Source: Salvator merianae (lineage: Eukaryota > Chordata > Lepidosauria > Squamata > Teiidae). From it: a DNA stretch of 64,000 nt. Below, piece after piece: positions 49,590 through 61,831 of the stretch. The notes beneath the pieces were generated by a model. The model made no database searches, was not told the origin of the DNA, and saw only the letters and a program-made list of their open reading frames with translations. The position numbers and the translations under genes are program-made. Every line of letters starts with the position of its first letter. Within the stretch, counting starts at the first letter, position 1. The DNA lies in contig QVOM02000112.1 in the NCBI GenBank assembly GCA_003586115.2, positions 105,006,941-105,070,940 on the forward strand, in the 5' to 3' direction.

Positions 49590-49799
49590 GCAGCGGCCGC
49601 CGCTGGCTTTAAAGGCGGGTGTTCGTAACCCACGGAAAGCACACGATTGCTGTTCATGGGGCCTCCGGGCCACCATACTGTTGTGGCAGGTCGCCCAGTG
49701 ACCTTCTGCGACAGGACAGAGGCCTGGAGGCCCCATGAACAGCAGTTGCATGCTTTCTGCGAGTTATGAACGCCCACCCTTAAAGCCAGTGGCCGCTGC
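49590..49799. mobile_element. GC-rich fold-back element, 210 bp, target duplication TGATG
   Basis: The ends GCAGCGGCC and GGCCGCTGC are perfect inverses. Arms of about 82 bp (including GGCTTTAAAGGCGGGTGTTC and GCTGTTCATGGGGCCTCC, with their complements on the right) enclose a loop of roughly 45 bp. TGATG flanks both sides (49585-49589, 49800-49804). It has no coding capacity. Confidence 0.85.
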
Positions 49800-49979
49800 T
49801 GATGGGTGGCAACTGTAAAAAGAACAAATGAGAAAACAGATATGATTTAACTCTTTCTATTCATCTGTGAATTCTGGGATAGAACACTCCTCCTGCTCAT
49901 TACTTTAATCATTAAATGATCAGCAATAAGACTTAATGGATCAGAATCTCACTGGCCAATATTCCAGGCCACACAATAT

Positions 49980-50387
49980 GCCTTTTACATGCTGCTGTGG
50001 ACTGGCAGAGGTCCTTCACCCTGGTAGAGCCGCCTGTCCACATTAGACTATCTTATGTAATGGAACATGGCATCAAAATGGCACCCTATCCTGCCCCATT
50101 GGTGGTCCCAATATTGTAATTGACCAGCAGACTACTGACAGTATACTGGTTCACAAAGGGTGTGCAAACTGCATTCCCTGTGGGTTGGCATGGCAGACAT
50201 GGTCCCTTTTCAGCTGGGCACCTGGAAGTGGCACCAGAAATAGTCCACTCTTGGGTGCATCACCAAAAAAAGCCCTGGCTGGGAACTTCAAAGTCCCGAC
50301 TGGCGACTTCAAAGACAACTTCAAAGCAGGCTACCTGTAGCCTGGCCTAGTGTGATATGGAACAACCCATGCTGTGCAGAAAGTGCC
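49980..50387. mobile_element. F1-related DNA transposon, about 408 bp
   Basis: The left end is GCCTTTTACATGCTGC and the right end GCTGTGCAGAAAGTGCC. Flanks are TAT and TAA. The interior shares CATCAAAATGGCACCCT and CCAGCAGACTACTGACAG with large F1 copies. It has short internal repeats of ACTTCAAAG (50287-50330). Confidence 0.5.
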
Positions 50388-50559
50388 TAATACTGTCTAT
50401 ATGGAGGCCAGAGTTGCTGGGTGTGGCACTAGGAGCAAGCCGAGCATTGACTCACTTGTCTCCTGGCAGCTGGCTTTCAGAGTCTACTGAGTCAGGAACT
50501 TGTTACAACCCTCCTGTCTTCCATGATTGCCAAAAGATGTAGAAAATCTGCCAAACATC

Positions 50560-50800
50560 AGATACACCTAGAGTTTATTTCCAGCTTTTTTTGATGGATA
50601 GGTTAATTGGTTTGGCAATTTCTGTGGCCAGTCTGTGAAGGCATCTTCTGTTAGTGAATTCCAAAGTTTAATTAGGTGCTATGTTGAAAAAAAACAGCAA
50701 CTCTTTTTGTGTCTCCTGACCCTTATCAAATTCAGATTCATTAAGCCTTCCGTGTTGTATAAAGGGAATCCTTTGTCATATATTTGTGACCTAGCTTGTT
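50560..50800 (-). mobile_element. CR1 LINE 3' ORF fragment, antisense
   Basis: The reverse complement resembles the end of the CR1 RT ORF: a stretch for KLWNSL-like residues (AACTTTGGAATTCACTAACA), followed by ACTGGCCACAGAAATTGCC and a loose match toward the ORF end. It is highly degraded. Confidence 0.5.
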
Positions 50801-51571
50801 TAGGACACTAAGGATACAGTCAGACAACATAGGGATAATCTATATTGGGATGGGGGAATGAGGATTGAGTACATGTTCCAGTCATTCCCACATTTGTATT
50901 GTAACAAGGACTAAAAATGGACTTTCTCGTTCTCACTCCTCATTTTTCCTGTGCTTTGCATGGGAAACCCATTCCTTTCCCTCTCCTCCCCTCATCAAAT
51001 TCCCCACCCTATGTGGTCAGAGATTGGATGCAGTCCCGTTTTTCAAATCTTGAATTTACAAGGGCAGGAAGATCAAACTCTATCCTCTGCATTTCCCTGC
51101 TGCCACATCAGAACATGGATTCCCTTGCCTATGTTACTGGCAAGTCACCATTTGTTCCTTCTCCTCCTCCAGCCTTTACACACCTAAGGACAACTTCGGT
51201 TTCACATCTACCACACTGTTGGACTTCTGAAAAGCTTACTGTCGAGCCCATTCCCTTTTATATTAGAGTTTTGAGCAACTTTGCAATTTTAAAGCTCTGC
51301 ACAATGGGGTCGCTTGCTTTTACAGCATGTTTTAGTGGCGCTTCACTTTTGCGCTGCAGGTTATGAGGTAGAGGAACCGTGACAGCTGAATCTACTCTGG
51401 GAATGGTCTGAATACAACTCCTGCCTTTTAACTCATATACACCCTTGCTTTTGCACACCTCTGCTGCAAAATTTCTCTGAGTTGCACCAGGAAAAGGGAA
51501 AAAGGGGGGACGTGAGGGGATCAGTATTTGTGGTAGTGAAGTTGATGGATTTGACTCAGCAGTGGAAGGTG

Positions 51572-51700
51572 GTATTTTATTTATTTATTTAAGAATTTAT
51601 ATCCCATCCTTTACCCTAAGGTCCTAGGGCAGGCCAGAACAATAAAAACATAAAATATATAGGATAATCAAAAACATATTTAAAATATAACCCACCCTTC
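51572..51700 (-). repeat. LINE/SINE 3' tail, antisense
   Basis: TTTATTTATTTATTTAAGAA, then ATCCCATCCTTTACCCTAAG, is the reverse of the tail seen at 55735-55866 (ACCTTTGGGTGAAGGGC… AAATAAATAA). The body is missing. Confidence 0.5.
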
Positions 51701-52164
51701 CTCAGTTTTTCTGTACGTACTGAGATATGAGGAATTCATTTCTTGCTGACCTTGTTAAAATCTATAATATGGACAAAAATCCAGAATTTATGCATCTTTA
51801 ATAAGTAAAATTAAATTTTCTCACAGTCAAGCTTGGAGAAACTTCTAAACTGCTGATTCAGAAATACGTTGCTTTGGGTCTAACAACAGCCACTTGAGAG
51901 AAATCCCCCTTTGCCTTACAGTTGTTTAGCCTGAGGTGATTTTACCTGCCACAAGATGACAGATCTCCCCTGGTTTTTTTTAATGGATTGAGGAATCCTC
52001 CAGTGACCAAGGTGACAACTTGCATCAGAGAGATTTTGAGAGCAGTTGAAAGGAGGAAAATAAAAAATATAAGGAAGAAGGGAAGATACTACAGATGACT
52101 TGAAGAAGCTCTATTATTACATAGCTTGCAAACCTGTTTTGGCATGTTAGCACATTTAGAATTT

Positions 52165-52330
52165 TGTGGCCATGGTTTTATTTATTTATTTATTTATTTA
52201 TTTATTAAGAGGACATTTGCACCCCACCCTTCACCTAGAGGTTCCAGGACAGTTCACATCACATGATGAAACACAGATATTAAAACATATTTGAAATATA
52301 AACCATATATAACCATAACACACAAATATA
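52165..52330 (-). repeat. (TTTA)n run and LINE/SINE 3' tail, antisense
   Basis: About ten TTTA units (52165-52206) lead into CACCCCACCCTTCACCTAGA and GGTTCCAGGACAG, the same antisense tail type as 51572-51700. Its A/T-rich part continues to about 52330. Confidence 0.6.
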
Positions 52331-53239
52331 TTTAAAATATGTGATAATCAGAGCTGCTCGATTGCTTTTTTCTGCTAATTACACTTTGTTATTCTGTCTA
52401 CTCAAAGGTAGTTTTATGCAAAAGTTGAAGAGTTAACATGGACCTATGATTTTAATAGTTAAGTGGCTGGATGGAAAGAGTATATCAAGAAGACAGAAAG
52501 CTCTTCCAGCTTTCTCCTTTCAGCTCTGTACTTTGCAAACAGGCAAAAGAAATTGAACTTGCTGATTAATGAGGAGAAGGGCAGTGAATGGCATGTAGCA
52601 TTGCCAGGAATGCCCCTAACCACATTTTTGGAGATTTCCCTTCCCCCTAACATGTGTACTATGGCACATGTTATTGCACATGTGCATACATTTGTGTTCA
52701 GGCCGCCAGGGAAAATGAGGATGCATTCAGACCTTTAATTTTTGTGGCTTAAGATAGTTCTTAGTTCTTGAGATCACACCACTGAATGCTCGTGTACCTT
52801 AATACTCTTCATTTCCTTCCATATTTGTACTATCCAGTATTCATATTTTCCTGGTTTGAGCCCACCTTTGAGCAAAGGTTTGCTCTGTACATCATAGTGG
52901 GCAGCATTGTCAGACTATTGCAGGTGATACCCAACTTTCCTGTGAACATGGAGAAAGGTGTTACTACTTCTTCATTGACCACTTCTGTGGTTTGGGGGAG
53001 CTTTGAGGGAGAAGTAGCATCTGAGGGTGGGTTACTGCATCCTCTTCTCTGCTTGTGGATAAAGTTCAGCATGGTATGTTTCTGTTTAACATACTTGTTC
53101 CTTCTTCCACTTTTTAAAAACTTTGCTTATGCAGGAGCTGAGGTTCTTGAGTCTCACTTGGTAGTAATGGTCTCACAAGCTACAGAGCATATTTCTCTGT
53201 TCTTTCTGGTTTTTTTGTCTTAAATGGACCTAAGCACAT

Positions 53240-54680
53240 CTCTGCAGGAGCTGAGGTTTATGAATCTCTCTTGGCATCAATGGTGACGCTAGCTGTAAAG
53301 TGTGATTCCTTCTTTTTAGGTCTGGTACATTTGTTAGAACTTGGGCTCTCCTCACCCTGTCCCCCCAAACCTGGACAGCAGAGAAGGGATAGAGAGACAC
53401 TACCTAACATGATTTTGGCAATCTTTTCTGTCTTCAGACCTTCCAATGCCCTGTGACTGTACCCCCTCCCCATGAGTTCCTCTTTCCACCACCTTGTCCG
53501 TTCCCCTTTCTGAGTGGAAACATTTCCCTGTGAATACTCAAAGCTATCCATACTCCTTTATCATTACAATGGCTCCAGTGGCAACTGCCCTGACACCTCT
53601 CAGCAGTCGCCTGAGGACCCCAGAGGCTTTGCCACAGTGTCAAGTAAACCTCCTTGCTGTCTTTTGGCAGAATTCCGTCAGTTTCTGAATAGTTGAAATC
53701 TCCCATAATCACTTTCTAGTGGTTCTTTAAGAGTTTGGTTATCTGGTGCAGAAAGGCTTCATCTATATCTTCTGTTTGTCTAAGTGGCCTCTAATAAACG
53801 CCTACTAAAATATCCCTTTTATTGTTTTTTCCTTTTATTCTCACACTCAACAGGTTTGAAAGGTGGATTTGAAAGATGGATTTCTATAGTGGCATATATT
53901 TTCCTTGCATACAGTGCAACATTGCCTTCCTTGATTTTGAGCCTATTCCTCTTAAATAAGTTGCAACTTTCCATGCTATACTCCAGTTACGGGTATCACC
54001 AAGTTTCAGTAATGCCTGTGGCATCATATTGCTCTTTCTGTGATAGAATTACCAGTTCCCCTTGCTTGTATTCTGTACTCCGCATATTGGTATGGAAACC
54101 TCATAGGGTTTGAAATGGCATCATGTGCTAGCCCAACTCCTGTAGTTTCTTGCCACTGACTTTGCTTCTGTTCTGTTGCTCAGTTTTTGGCCATATGTTC
54201 TGCATCCTCATCTTTAATTCTTGACTGTGTTTTTGATTTCAGGGCCTTTTTGTACTTTTCACTAGTGAGTGTCTGCATGCTTACTAGTGAAGTGCATCTG
54301 CACTGCGCAGAGGCCCATGAGATCAGAAGCAGGCAACAGCTGCTCCCAATCGCTACTGAATCCACTGGACTGCTTCTGGTTCACACCCTCTTCCAGATGT
54401 GAACACTGCATGGCACAGTGTGGTGTGCCTGTGCAGTCCCAGTTGCACAGCTGGCGAACATTCCATGCTGGATAGTGCAAAAAGGCTGTCAGTCTCTTTT
54501 TGCTCTCCTGTTTTCCTCCTAGTTTAAAGCTCTTCCAGTGAATATGGAAGGGTACTTGCCAAACATTTATTTTTCTGCCTTTGTGAGATGTAGCCCATCT
54601 CTTGCTAGGAGTTCTTCCTGAAAGTACCTGAGTCCACGATTGAAAAAAAACAAATCCTTGTTGGTGACCCCATCAATGTA
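53240..54680 (-). mobile_element. Degenerate CR1 LINE, endonuclease region, antisense, interrupted
   Basis: On the minus strand, VGVYYRPLRQTEDIDEAFL is encoded at about 53750-53810 in a different frame from the downstream VIMGDFNYSETD (about 53680-53712). Both are CR1 apurinic-endonuclease landmarks. Upstream (54000-54110 and 54490-54680) more of the N-terminal region follows. The copy has frame breaks and is interrupted by an F1 element at 54242-54488. Confidence 0.65.
54242..54488. mobile_element. F1 DNA transposon, 247 bp, target duplication TCA, nested in CR1
   Basis: The left end GGGCCTTTTTGTAC and the inverted right end GTGCAAAAAGGCTG are flanked by TCA on both sides (54239-54241, 54489-54491). 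The interior matches 36922-37348 (CACTAGTGAGTG, AACAGCTGCTCCCAATCGCT). It split an older antisense CR1. Confidence 0.8.
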
Positions 54681-55734
54681 GCCATTTTTGATCAAAAATG
54701 CCCTTTGAGATTTTGGAAACTTAGTGTGAATAAAATAACATCTACAGATATTCAGTGAATTTTCTCTGACTGGAGCAGATACTGATTTTAGAAACTTCCT
54801 CTACCAAGCTTGTTGAGCTTGATTTACAGATGATGTAGTATTAGTTTCCCATTGTTTCCTTAATCCAATTAACTTGGATTTTTCATAGGTAATGTACCTT
54901 GAGACCTCAAAATGAAGGGCAAACTAAAAATCAAAATAATAACGAGTTATGTTTATTGAATACAATACCTGGTATAAATGGTAAACTAAGAAATAAAGAA
55001 TTATTATTTAAGTTATTATTCTATATGCATATATTTTACAAATGTAAATATATTTACATACAGATATATTTACATGTAATTTAAATGTAAATATATTTAC
55101 ATACAGATAACTTTATATACAGATTAATAGTCTTGAATTGTGTATGAACAAGCAGAAATGCATTCATTTGAAAAAAAAATAATATGAGAGCCTGTTCTGG
55201 TCTAAATCCATTGATGCTAGAAGTCTGACCAGTGTGAATCACTAAAAGCTTCTCAAAGTTCAGCAAATGTTGGATTTCTTGCTTGTGTCTGATTTCCAGC
55301 TGCTTTCAGCCCCTGACAGGAGAGTCAGAAATAATGGGAGTTATAGTTTCATTATCAGATGAAGAGTCATAGATTTCTTCTTTCTGCTTACAGGGAAAGA
55401 AGACAAAGTATGGGCATAACTTCTTAGTGGGCAAATGTATCTTTTTGCCAGAGTTCAAGTAATTACTATACCTGTACAGTGGATTCAGGTCCCATCTGGT
55501 TTGTCTATCTGCTAAGATTGATTATTTCTTTACTAATGCACTCTGCATACTTTTGGTCTCAATCTATATCACATGGGGGACACCTTCCTTTCTTTGCTAA
55601 AAGCTGCTTCCATCCTAGCTATGCTTTTGAATAAAAGGGATGGAATAGTTTATATGACTTTTCTTAAAGCAGAAGTTACTATTGGATGAGTCCAAACTAT
55701 TTTATAGGTGATGTTTATGTTCCCTCCTAATGTT

Positions 55735-55866
55735 GGCCTACACTGGGTTGGTAGTAGTTATTATGTTTTAATTATACTTTATTTTATTGATTTTAATAGG
55801 TGTGTGTGATCCACCCTGAGACCTTTGGGTGAAGGGCGAGAGATTAATATTTTGAAATAAATAATA
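55735..55866 (+). repeat. LINE/SINE 3' tail, sense
   Basis: CACCCTGAGACCTTTGGGTG followed by AAGGGCGAGAG and a tail ending GAAATAAATAA. The same tail type is seen at 27870-27935 and 32240-32340. Confidence 0.55.
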
Positions 55867-57205
55867 TACTGGTATGTTAAGTCATGAGAAGCTGCTACTA
55901 ACCCTTATCCTTCATCTGAAATCAGAGATAAATTATTTGAAAATGTTTAGAAGAGCTGTCTTTAAGGAGAGATTTTTGTCTCTGACTTCATTTACTAGAG
56001 ACCTCTGTGTCCTATGGTTGAGGTTTGTTCATTTGTTCATTTATGGTTCTTGCTCATGCAGCCATCTTTTCGTGATGGTGTGGGCAAGCGTGGTTTGTAA
56101 AATTAAGTCCTGGACTGCCCTCTGAACTTGCTTTCTAGCCCTCTTCTGTTTTTGAGTTTCACAAACCCAAGCTGCTTAACCAACTTAGCAATTTACTATG
56201 TATCAAGTAACGTGTTATTGCTGATATCAGGCATTTTTCACAGAAGTGGAAAATAAGGGGATTCCTTCCCCCTGCATTTCTATAATCTGTATTGTAATTT
56301 TAATATGCAAAGACAGTGGTTTGGAAAGTGGCAGGATAAATACCTAAGGGAAAATGGGTTTTAAGACATATATTTGCAAACTGCAGATTCTAGTCCTGAG
56401 GGAGACTGCTAGGCTGTTCTTAGAACATCTGGGGCTGAGCATAGTTATCTTAATCACCAGCCAAGCTAAGCAGAGATCCATTATTGTAGGCAGAACTGGG
56501 ACTTAGGAAAGGAGGCTAATTAGGAAAGTTGAGAGAGAGAACACATTTGGGGGTCAACTTTCCTGTCAATTTTTATTGCTTGAAGATTTTTAGTTTTTCC
56601 TTAATCATACAGAGACTGAGTCATCAGGTTAATGAGTAAGTTGCACAAAGTAACTGTATCCAATAATCAGATGAAATGCGAGAAGGGTGGTTAAATGGAT
56701 GGAAACCTCCTCTCTCTCGCTAGCTCTCTTGGAGAAATAAATGCAGACTTTCCGAGTGTTAATTAGATAGTCAGTAATATGTACAGCAAGTCAGTAGTGC
56801 AAATATGGAATTAAATATACAGCTCTCCACATTAAAAAAAAAGTTTGCTTCCCGTCGTGAAATCATTGTCTAAAATTACAGACGAAAGCAGGACGATTGA
56901 ATTCCAAGTGCTGGCTAATTGGACCTCCAGGTTTAAGCACACAGTGAACTGGATTATTTGAGTATGATTGAGTTACCATTTATTTCACAAAGTAAAATAA
57001 ATGGATTTGCGTTCTAGGTGGTGGATGGGCTAGAATATTTTATATTAAGAGATGGAAGTTTGTGCTTGGCTGTCTTATTTGCTCTTATCCTATAGTGTTC
57101 ACTAGTTGCTCTATTGCTGAAGCAAGATGGCAGTATAACTTTCAATATCTACTGGCATTTGACTAAGTATGTTAATAACAAAAAGACTCAACATAGCTCA
57201 GAAGA

Positions 57206-57549
57206 AGAGATGTACAAAATTTGTTTCACATTCGAACATTTGATCAAATATTTCACATTCATGGATATTCGAATTGAATAAAAAATGTGCTTTTTTGCAT
57301 TTTCAGAGTTTGATCAAACCAGCCTCTTCCTTTTTAAAAGTGAAATATTCATTTGAATATTCACGTTTTCGCTGTGTTTTAAGTCAAGCAAGGGGCATTT
57401 TCAATGTTGAAAACATTGCAAAAAAAAATAATAAAAACAAATGCGAGAAAACCCTTCTTCAACATTGTGATTTGCTTACGAAGCGGAAGTACAGATTTTC
57501 GCTTCAACAGCAAATCAAAAATGTGAATTTTGTTTGTGTACATCCCTAC
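57206..57549. mobile_element. Family F5 DNA transposon, about 344 bp
   Basis: Left end AGAGATGTACAAAATTTG and right end GTTTGTGTACATCCCTACT are inverted. The interior is rich in TTCGAA/TTCGCTT motifs and matches 42629-42972 in reverse. The 118-codon frame (57274-57630) extends past its right end and is not a gene. Confidence 0.65.
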
Positions 57550-58287
57550 TCAAAAGTTAACTCTTCAAAGAATTTGGATTTCCATACTGAGCAACCACAG
57601 CAAAACATAGAGAGAATTGCATTGTTATGATATGTTTTCTTAATCCATTTCCTTTATCTTGGACTTTGGTGCAGAGCAAAGCAGAGGAATGGGGAACTTC
57701 TGTTCACTAGCTGCACTTACGTAATGTCACAAATGTTTATCTCTGAAGAAAACAGAACCAAGAGGAATCCTTCTTTACTTGAAGCTGAATGTCTAAACTG
57801 ATTGTGAAAAATAAATAGAAATGAATAGTTGACATTGTACAAATTCCATTAGCGATCTAAGCATGTGCATTTCTGTAAGAAATGTAATATGCCAAGACGT
57901 AGAAATGTCTTAGAAAATAAACATTGGCCTTTTTCTGTGGAAGAAATGCATGCAAGCTTTATATCCATGAAGACTTGCCCTTATTAGATTAATTGGGGCT
58001 TTTGTATGGGTTAGTTTTGTACTCTGGCTGAGCAATGGCAATCATGCATTTGGAGCAAGGTCTGTCTTCAAACTGAAAAAAAATGGATGCATATAACAAG
58101 ATTTAGGCTCTCCTATGGATACGAAGAAATGGAAGGTAAACAGGCTTCTTTAATGGGGGCTTCTACATGGGGATGACATCCAGCTGTTCTTTGTAAAATG
58201 AACCGCAAGCCACCTCCTTCAGGCAGCTTAAACTTTCAATAGTTTCTTTCTCTTGAAATTGCACTTAAATCTTTCTGGAACAGGATC

Positions 58288-58701
58288 CCATGTGGTCCTC
58301 TTCAGACCCTCTTCAGTCCGTATGTTATTGTGAATGTATGAGGCTCTGCCCACTGCTGCTATGCTCTGTCTGCACAGGATGGAGCATAATCCAGATCAGG
58401 GGACCCCTCATCTGGATTACTGGTAGTCCTCAACATCTAGGACTACCGATGTACCAACTCTGTCTGGTCTGGAACATGGAGCACCCATTTTGACAGCACA
58501 CCACTGAGATGGATTTCTGAGCCTTTGGAGGCCAGCCCCAAAGCTTGTGTGAGCCTTGGAACTGGTGAGGGGCTGTTTTGGACCAGCATCATCGTGTAGA
58601 TGCTGCTGCTCAAGACCACCTGTGCTGAGATCTGAACCTGCAGGCCTGGCTGGTCCAGACCCATTGGGGTAGATCATGGCACAGGAAGAGCAGAAAGGCC
58701 C
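58288..58701. mobile_element. F1-related DNA transposon, about 414 bp
   Basis: The right end GAGCAGAAAGGCCC is F1-like. The interior (GATGGAGCATAATCCAGATC, ACTGGTAGTCC, ACACCACTGAGATGG) matches 29401-29911. The left end is not clear. Confidence 0.55.
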
Positions 58702-59950
58702 TAGGAAACTTGAGAAGGGAAAAGGGGAAGACCAGAAAGCTGTTTCGCTCTTCTCCATAAGCCCTGCCCTTCCTCTTTCAGCTTTCAAAAGAAAAAAAAT
58801 CAGGTGAAGAGGGTATCAGAAGAGGCAGCGCAATCGAGGCTGCATCCTTGCCTCCTAACAGGGTTATTGCTTGTGTGGGAAGCCCTGCCGGGAGATAAGA
58901 ACACAGCACGGATTGTGCTGCCTTGCCATGATCCAAGTCATCTCTTGGGAAGGCATTTCCTTATCCTAGCATACAAAACTTTAGATGATTTCAAGAACAT
59001 TGCAAGGTGGAACTTCCAGAGTCCCTTACCCATTCCTCTTTTTAGATGATTTTTACCTCAAAAAGGAATGATTTTGGGTTGTCTCTGGGGAGAGGCATAC
59101 AGGCATCCTTTCTTGAAGTTGAGCCAAAACTGGCCCTACAGCCCTGTGCAGAAGGGGCCACAGTCTCTGCCCTCTGATGTCTGCCAGATATTGTTTGACT
59201 ACCACACTGTCAGCATCAGCCAGGTGGCAGAAACTGTCCAAAAGCATCTCATTTGCAAAGGTTGGCAAAGGCTTGCTCTGTCATTCTAACCAACCGTTTT
59301 TGCTGCAAGGGCTACCCTTTCAATAGGGCTAGAGAGAGTGTGGTGAGTCTACTGTTTGTCACACTTTTTCCAGAACTACTTGACAGCTGCAAGGCAGCAT
59401 TTACTTTTATTTTTTTTTAGATTTGCCAGTAACTGTAGTCAGTGCCTGTATCTGCAATGCTCTTGAGGTTGACACTGACATATCAACAACAGGGGGAAAG
59501 GAATACTTGGTGGCTGTTCAGATGTTGCTGGAAGAGAGCACCTATTATTTTAGATTGCTTACAGTGCTGATTAGAGCTAACAGGAGGTGAAATAAAACAA
59601 AATATGAAGCAGTACTGTAGCAACTTGTAGGTCCTTACTTCAATCTTGGATAGGGCCCCTGGTCTGTGTCTAGCAGCAGTTCAGCTTGGTATCTCTACTA
59701 CCAGATTGTTGCAGAGGAATCCCCTTCCAAGTACATAATCAGGAAAACTGTCAAAGGTCAGTTCATTTTCCTCTTCTCCTGAAGAAACAAGGTCCCTTTT
59801 CTTTTAATCACTGGTAAGCATGGACCTTTTATCAAGAGCAACAACAGAGTTTAACAACAATTAAGAACAAAATAAGAACTATAGAGTGAAAAACTTAGCT
59901 TACAGTAAACATTATGTGTTCACTTGTATAGGATGATGGCTTAGGACATA

Positions 59951-60455
59951 GGGCATTTTCACACTTACCAGAGCAGAACGTACTAATTAGCAGGGTTCAG
60001 GCCAGCCAGGATGAAGTCCAGTGAGTGCCATTCACACTTGTCAGCAATGGAACAGTTTGCAAGCTGACCAGCAGGGGGAGCAGCATGAATGGGACTGCAC
60101 TAGTCAGGCAGCTACTACGTCCAAAACCATAGAGCTACTTCCAAAACCATAGAGCTGTTTCTGAAACCATAGAGTCGTTTCTGAAACCTTAGAGCTGTTT
60201 CTGAAACCATAGAGTTGTTTATGAAACTGGCCCCTCACTGCCACCATTTCAAACCCAGAAGTAGTGCAAACGCAGCTCCCCTGGTCTGCACCTGATCGCG
60301 CAAGTCAGATTCCAGACTGCAATTTACTTCACCAGCCTTACTCAGCTTCAGGTAGGCATCTGATGGGCTTGGGTGAGCTGCAGCTGACTCCATTTGAAGG
60401 TGCGAATACTAGAAAGTGGATGGGAATGTTGCTCTTGCAAAGTGCAAACAAGCCC
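59951..60455. mobile_element. Possible F1-related element containing a tandem repeat
   Basis: The left end GGGCATTTTCACACTTACC and a candidate right end AAAGTGCAAACAAGCCC are loosely inverted. Flanks ATA and GTA are only partly alike. A 20-bp tandem array lies inside. Confidence 0.4.
60121..60227 (+). repeat. 20-bp tandem repeat, five units
   Basis: The units are about CTGAAACCATAGAGCTGTTT, each differing by 1-3 bases, at 60121, 60141, 60161, 60181 and 60201, plus a partial unit to about 60227. Confidence 0.9.
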
Positions 60456-61831
60456 GTAGTGTGCTTGAGACTGGTCTTTTTGATCCTGTTGAAAGGTTGC
60501 TTCATAAAACCAGTTGGATTTCAGAGAATAAAAGCAGGAACAAAAGAGAAACTCATAATAGTTCTCCTACAATCATTTTTCAGCCAGGGTATTGTATCAA
60601 GGAAGTAAACAGAAAGCCTTGATTAGTCCATTTAATGTTTCCTGACTTTTCTCATCATACACTCCCAATAGGGATGCTTTGATACTTATTATTTCTTCCT
60701 TGCTTTTCCCTCATCAACCTGTCCCTTTCTTTTATCAGATTGGGCTTTGAGCTAAAACTCCCTTTTCCATATTCATGGCCAATTCAAGGGTTCTGTGCTA
60801 TTTGCTGAAATCTCAGGAATTTTTGAAAGATTTCTTCCATGTGACTGAGTCCTCTGAACATTGTCCTGTTCCAGTGAATGCTGGGATTGTCTCAAGGTGT
60901 CCTGGGATTGTCAGCACTGAAGAATATGCTAGAATATGATAGTTCCCACATCTGAACAGTATTTCAAAGAGCATTAAAGATACTTTCCCTAAGGTATTTA
61001 TACAGAAGTTCTTTTTGTTTAGTGCTCTAATAGAGCAGTATTTGTTTTGAGCCAAAATCTCTGCCCATGTTTGCCTGATTGTATGAACTTGTGTGTGTGT
61101 GGGTCAAGTATTTTACAGCCATTATTCCATTATTATAAAACTTTTTATCTTTAAGGCAAATTTTAAATGCCGTGCAGCAGACATCTGTTCATACACTTAA
61201 CTTATGTCTTTTTTTTAAGGAGAGATTGATCCATTCAGTCTGGGATTGCAGAGTTGAATGAATGTACTGTCCAGCTTGGAGTATAAATCAGATCAAGGCT
61301 CATCAATATAAGCCACAAGCTATTAAAGAAAAGTTGCTTTTCAAGAAGTGTTGAATTGCTGAAATACACTTTTTATGAATGGCTTTGAAAAGACACACCA
61401 TAGTATGCTTGCTGTTCTGTTTGCCTCTTTGAAAAGATTACATAGTTGAGTGACTTACAGGCACAGCACCTGTTTCTGTGGGTTTAACGTTCTTTTCCAG
61501 CCACCCCCACATGTCTCAATGCATGAAAAACTCAAATGTTTATTCTACTGGGAAGCAAAGGCTCTGTGTGGACTGATTTTTTGTGGCATGCATGTTAAGC
61601 AAAAGTTGTTAGGTAATGCTTTGTGTGTATATGTGTTCGTAAAGTAGGTTGCAGCTTGGAACTAGAACGTCTATCGTCATTTGGGTTCTGCCCATTTTAG
61701 GCAGCATTATTGAAAGGGACATCAAGGAAACTCAAGGGCCATGTGTCTTTTGGAAGCAATAAAAATAGTTCCTTAAAATGAGACTGCTATTTTGATTGCC
61801 TTTTTGGGCTGAACATAAAAAGCTTTTCTTA

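Noticed and set aside
50917..51366. 149-codon frame in the last intron
   Set aside because: Composition is not protein-like, overlapping frames are equally long, and no ATP8A2 or other family similarity is recognised.
52786..53223. 145-codon hydrophobic frame
   Set aside because: Hydrophobicity follows from T-rich sequence. It adjoins the antisense CR1 and has no recognised motif.
53784..54113. 109-codon frame on the + strand
   Set aside because: It is the shadow of an antisense CR1 endonuclease fragment.
60121..60227. CRISPR-like array
   Set aside because: The units are directly adjacent with no spacers, and the genome is vertebrate.
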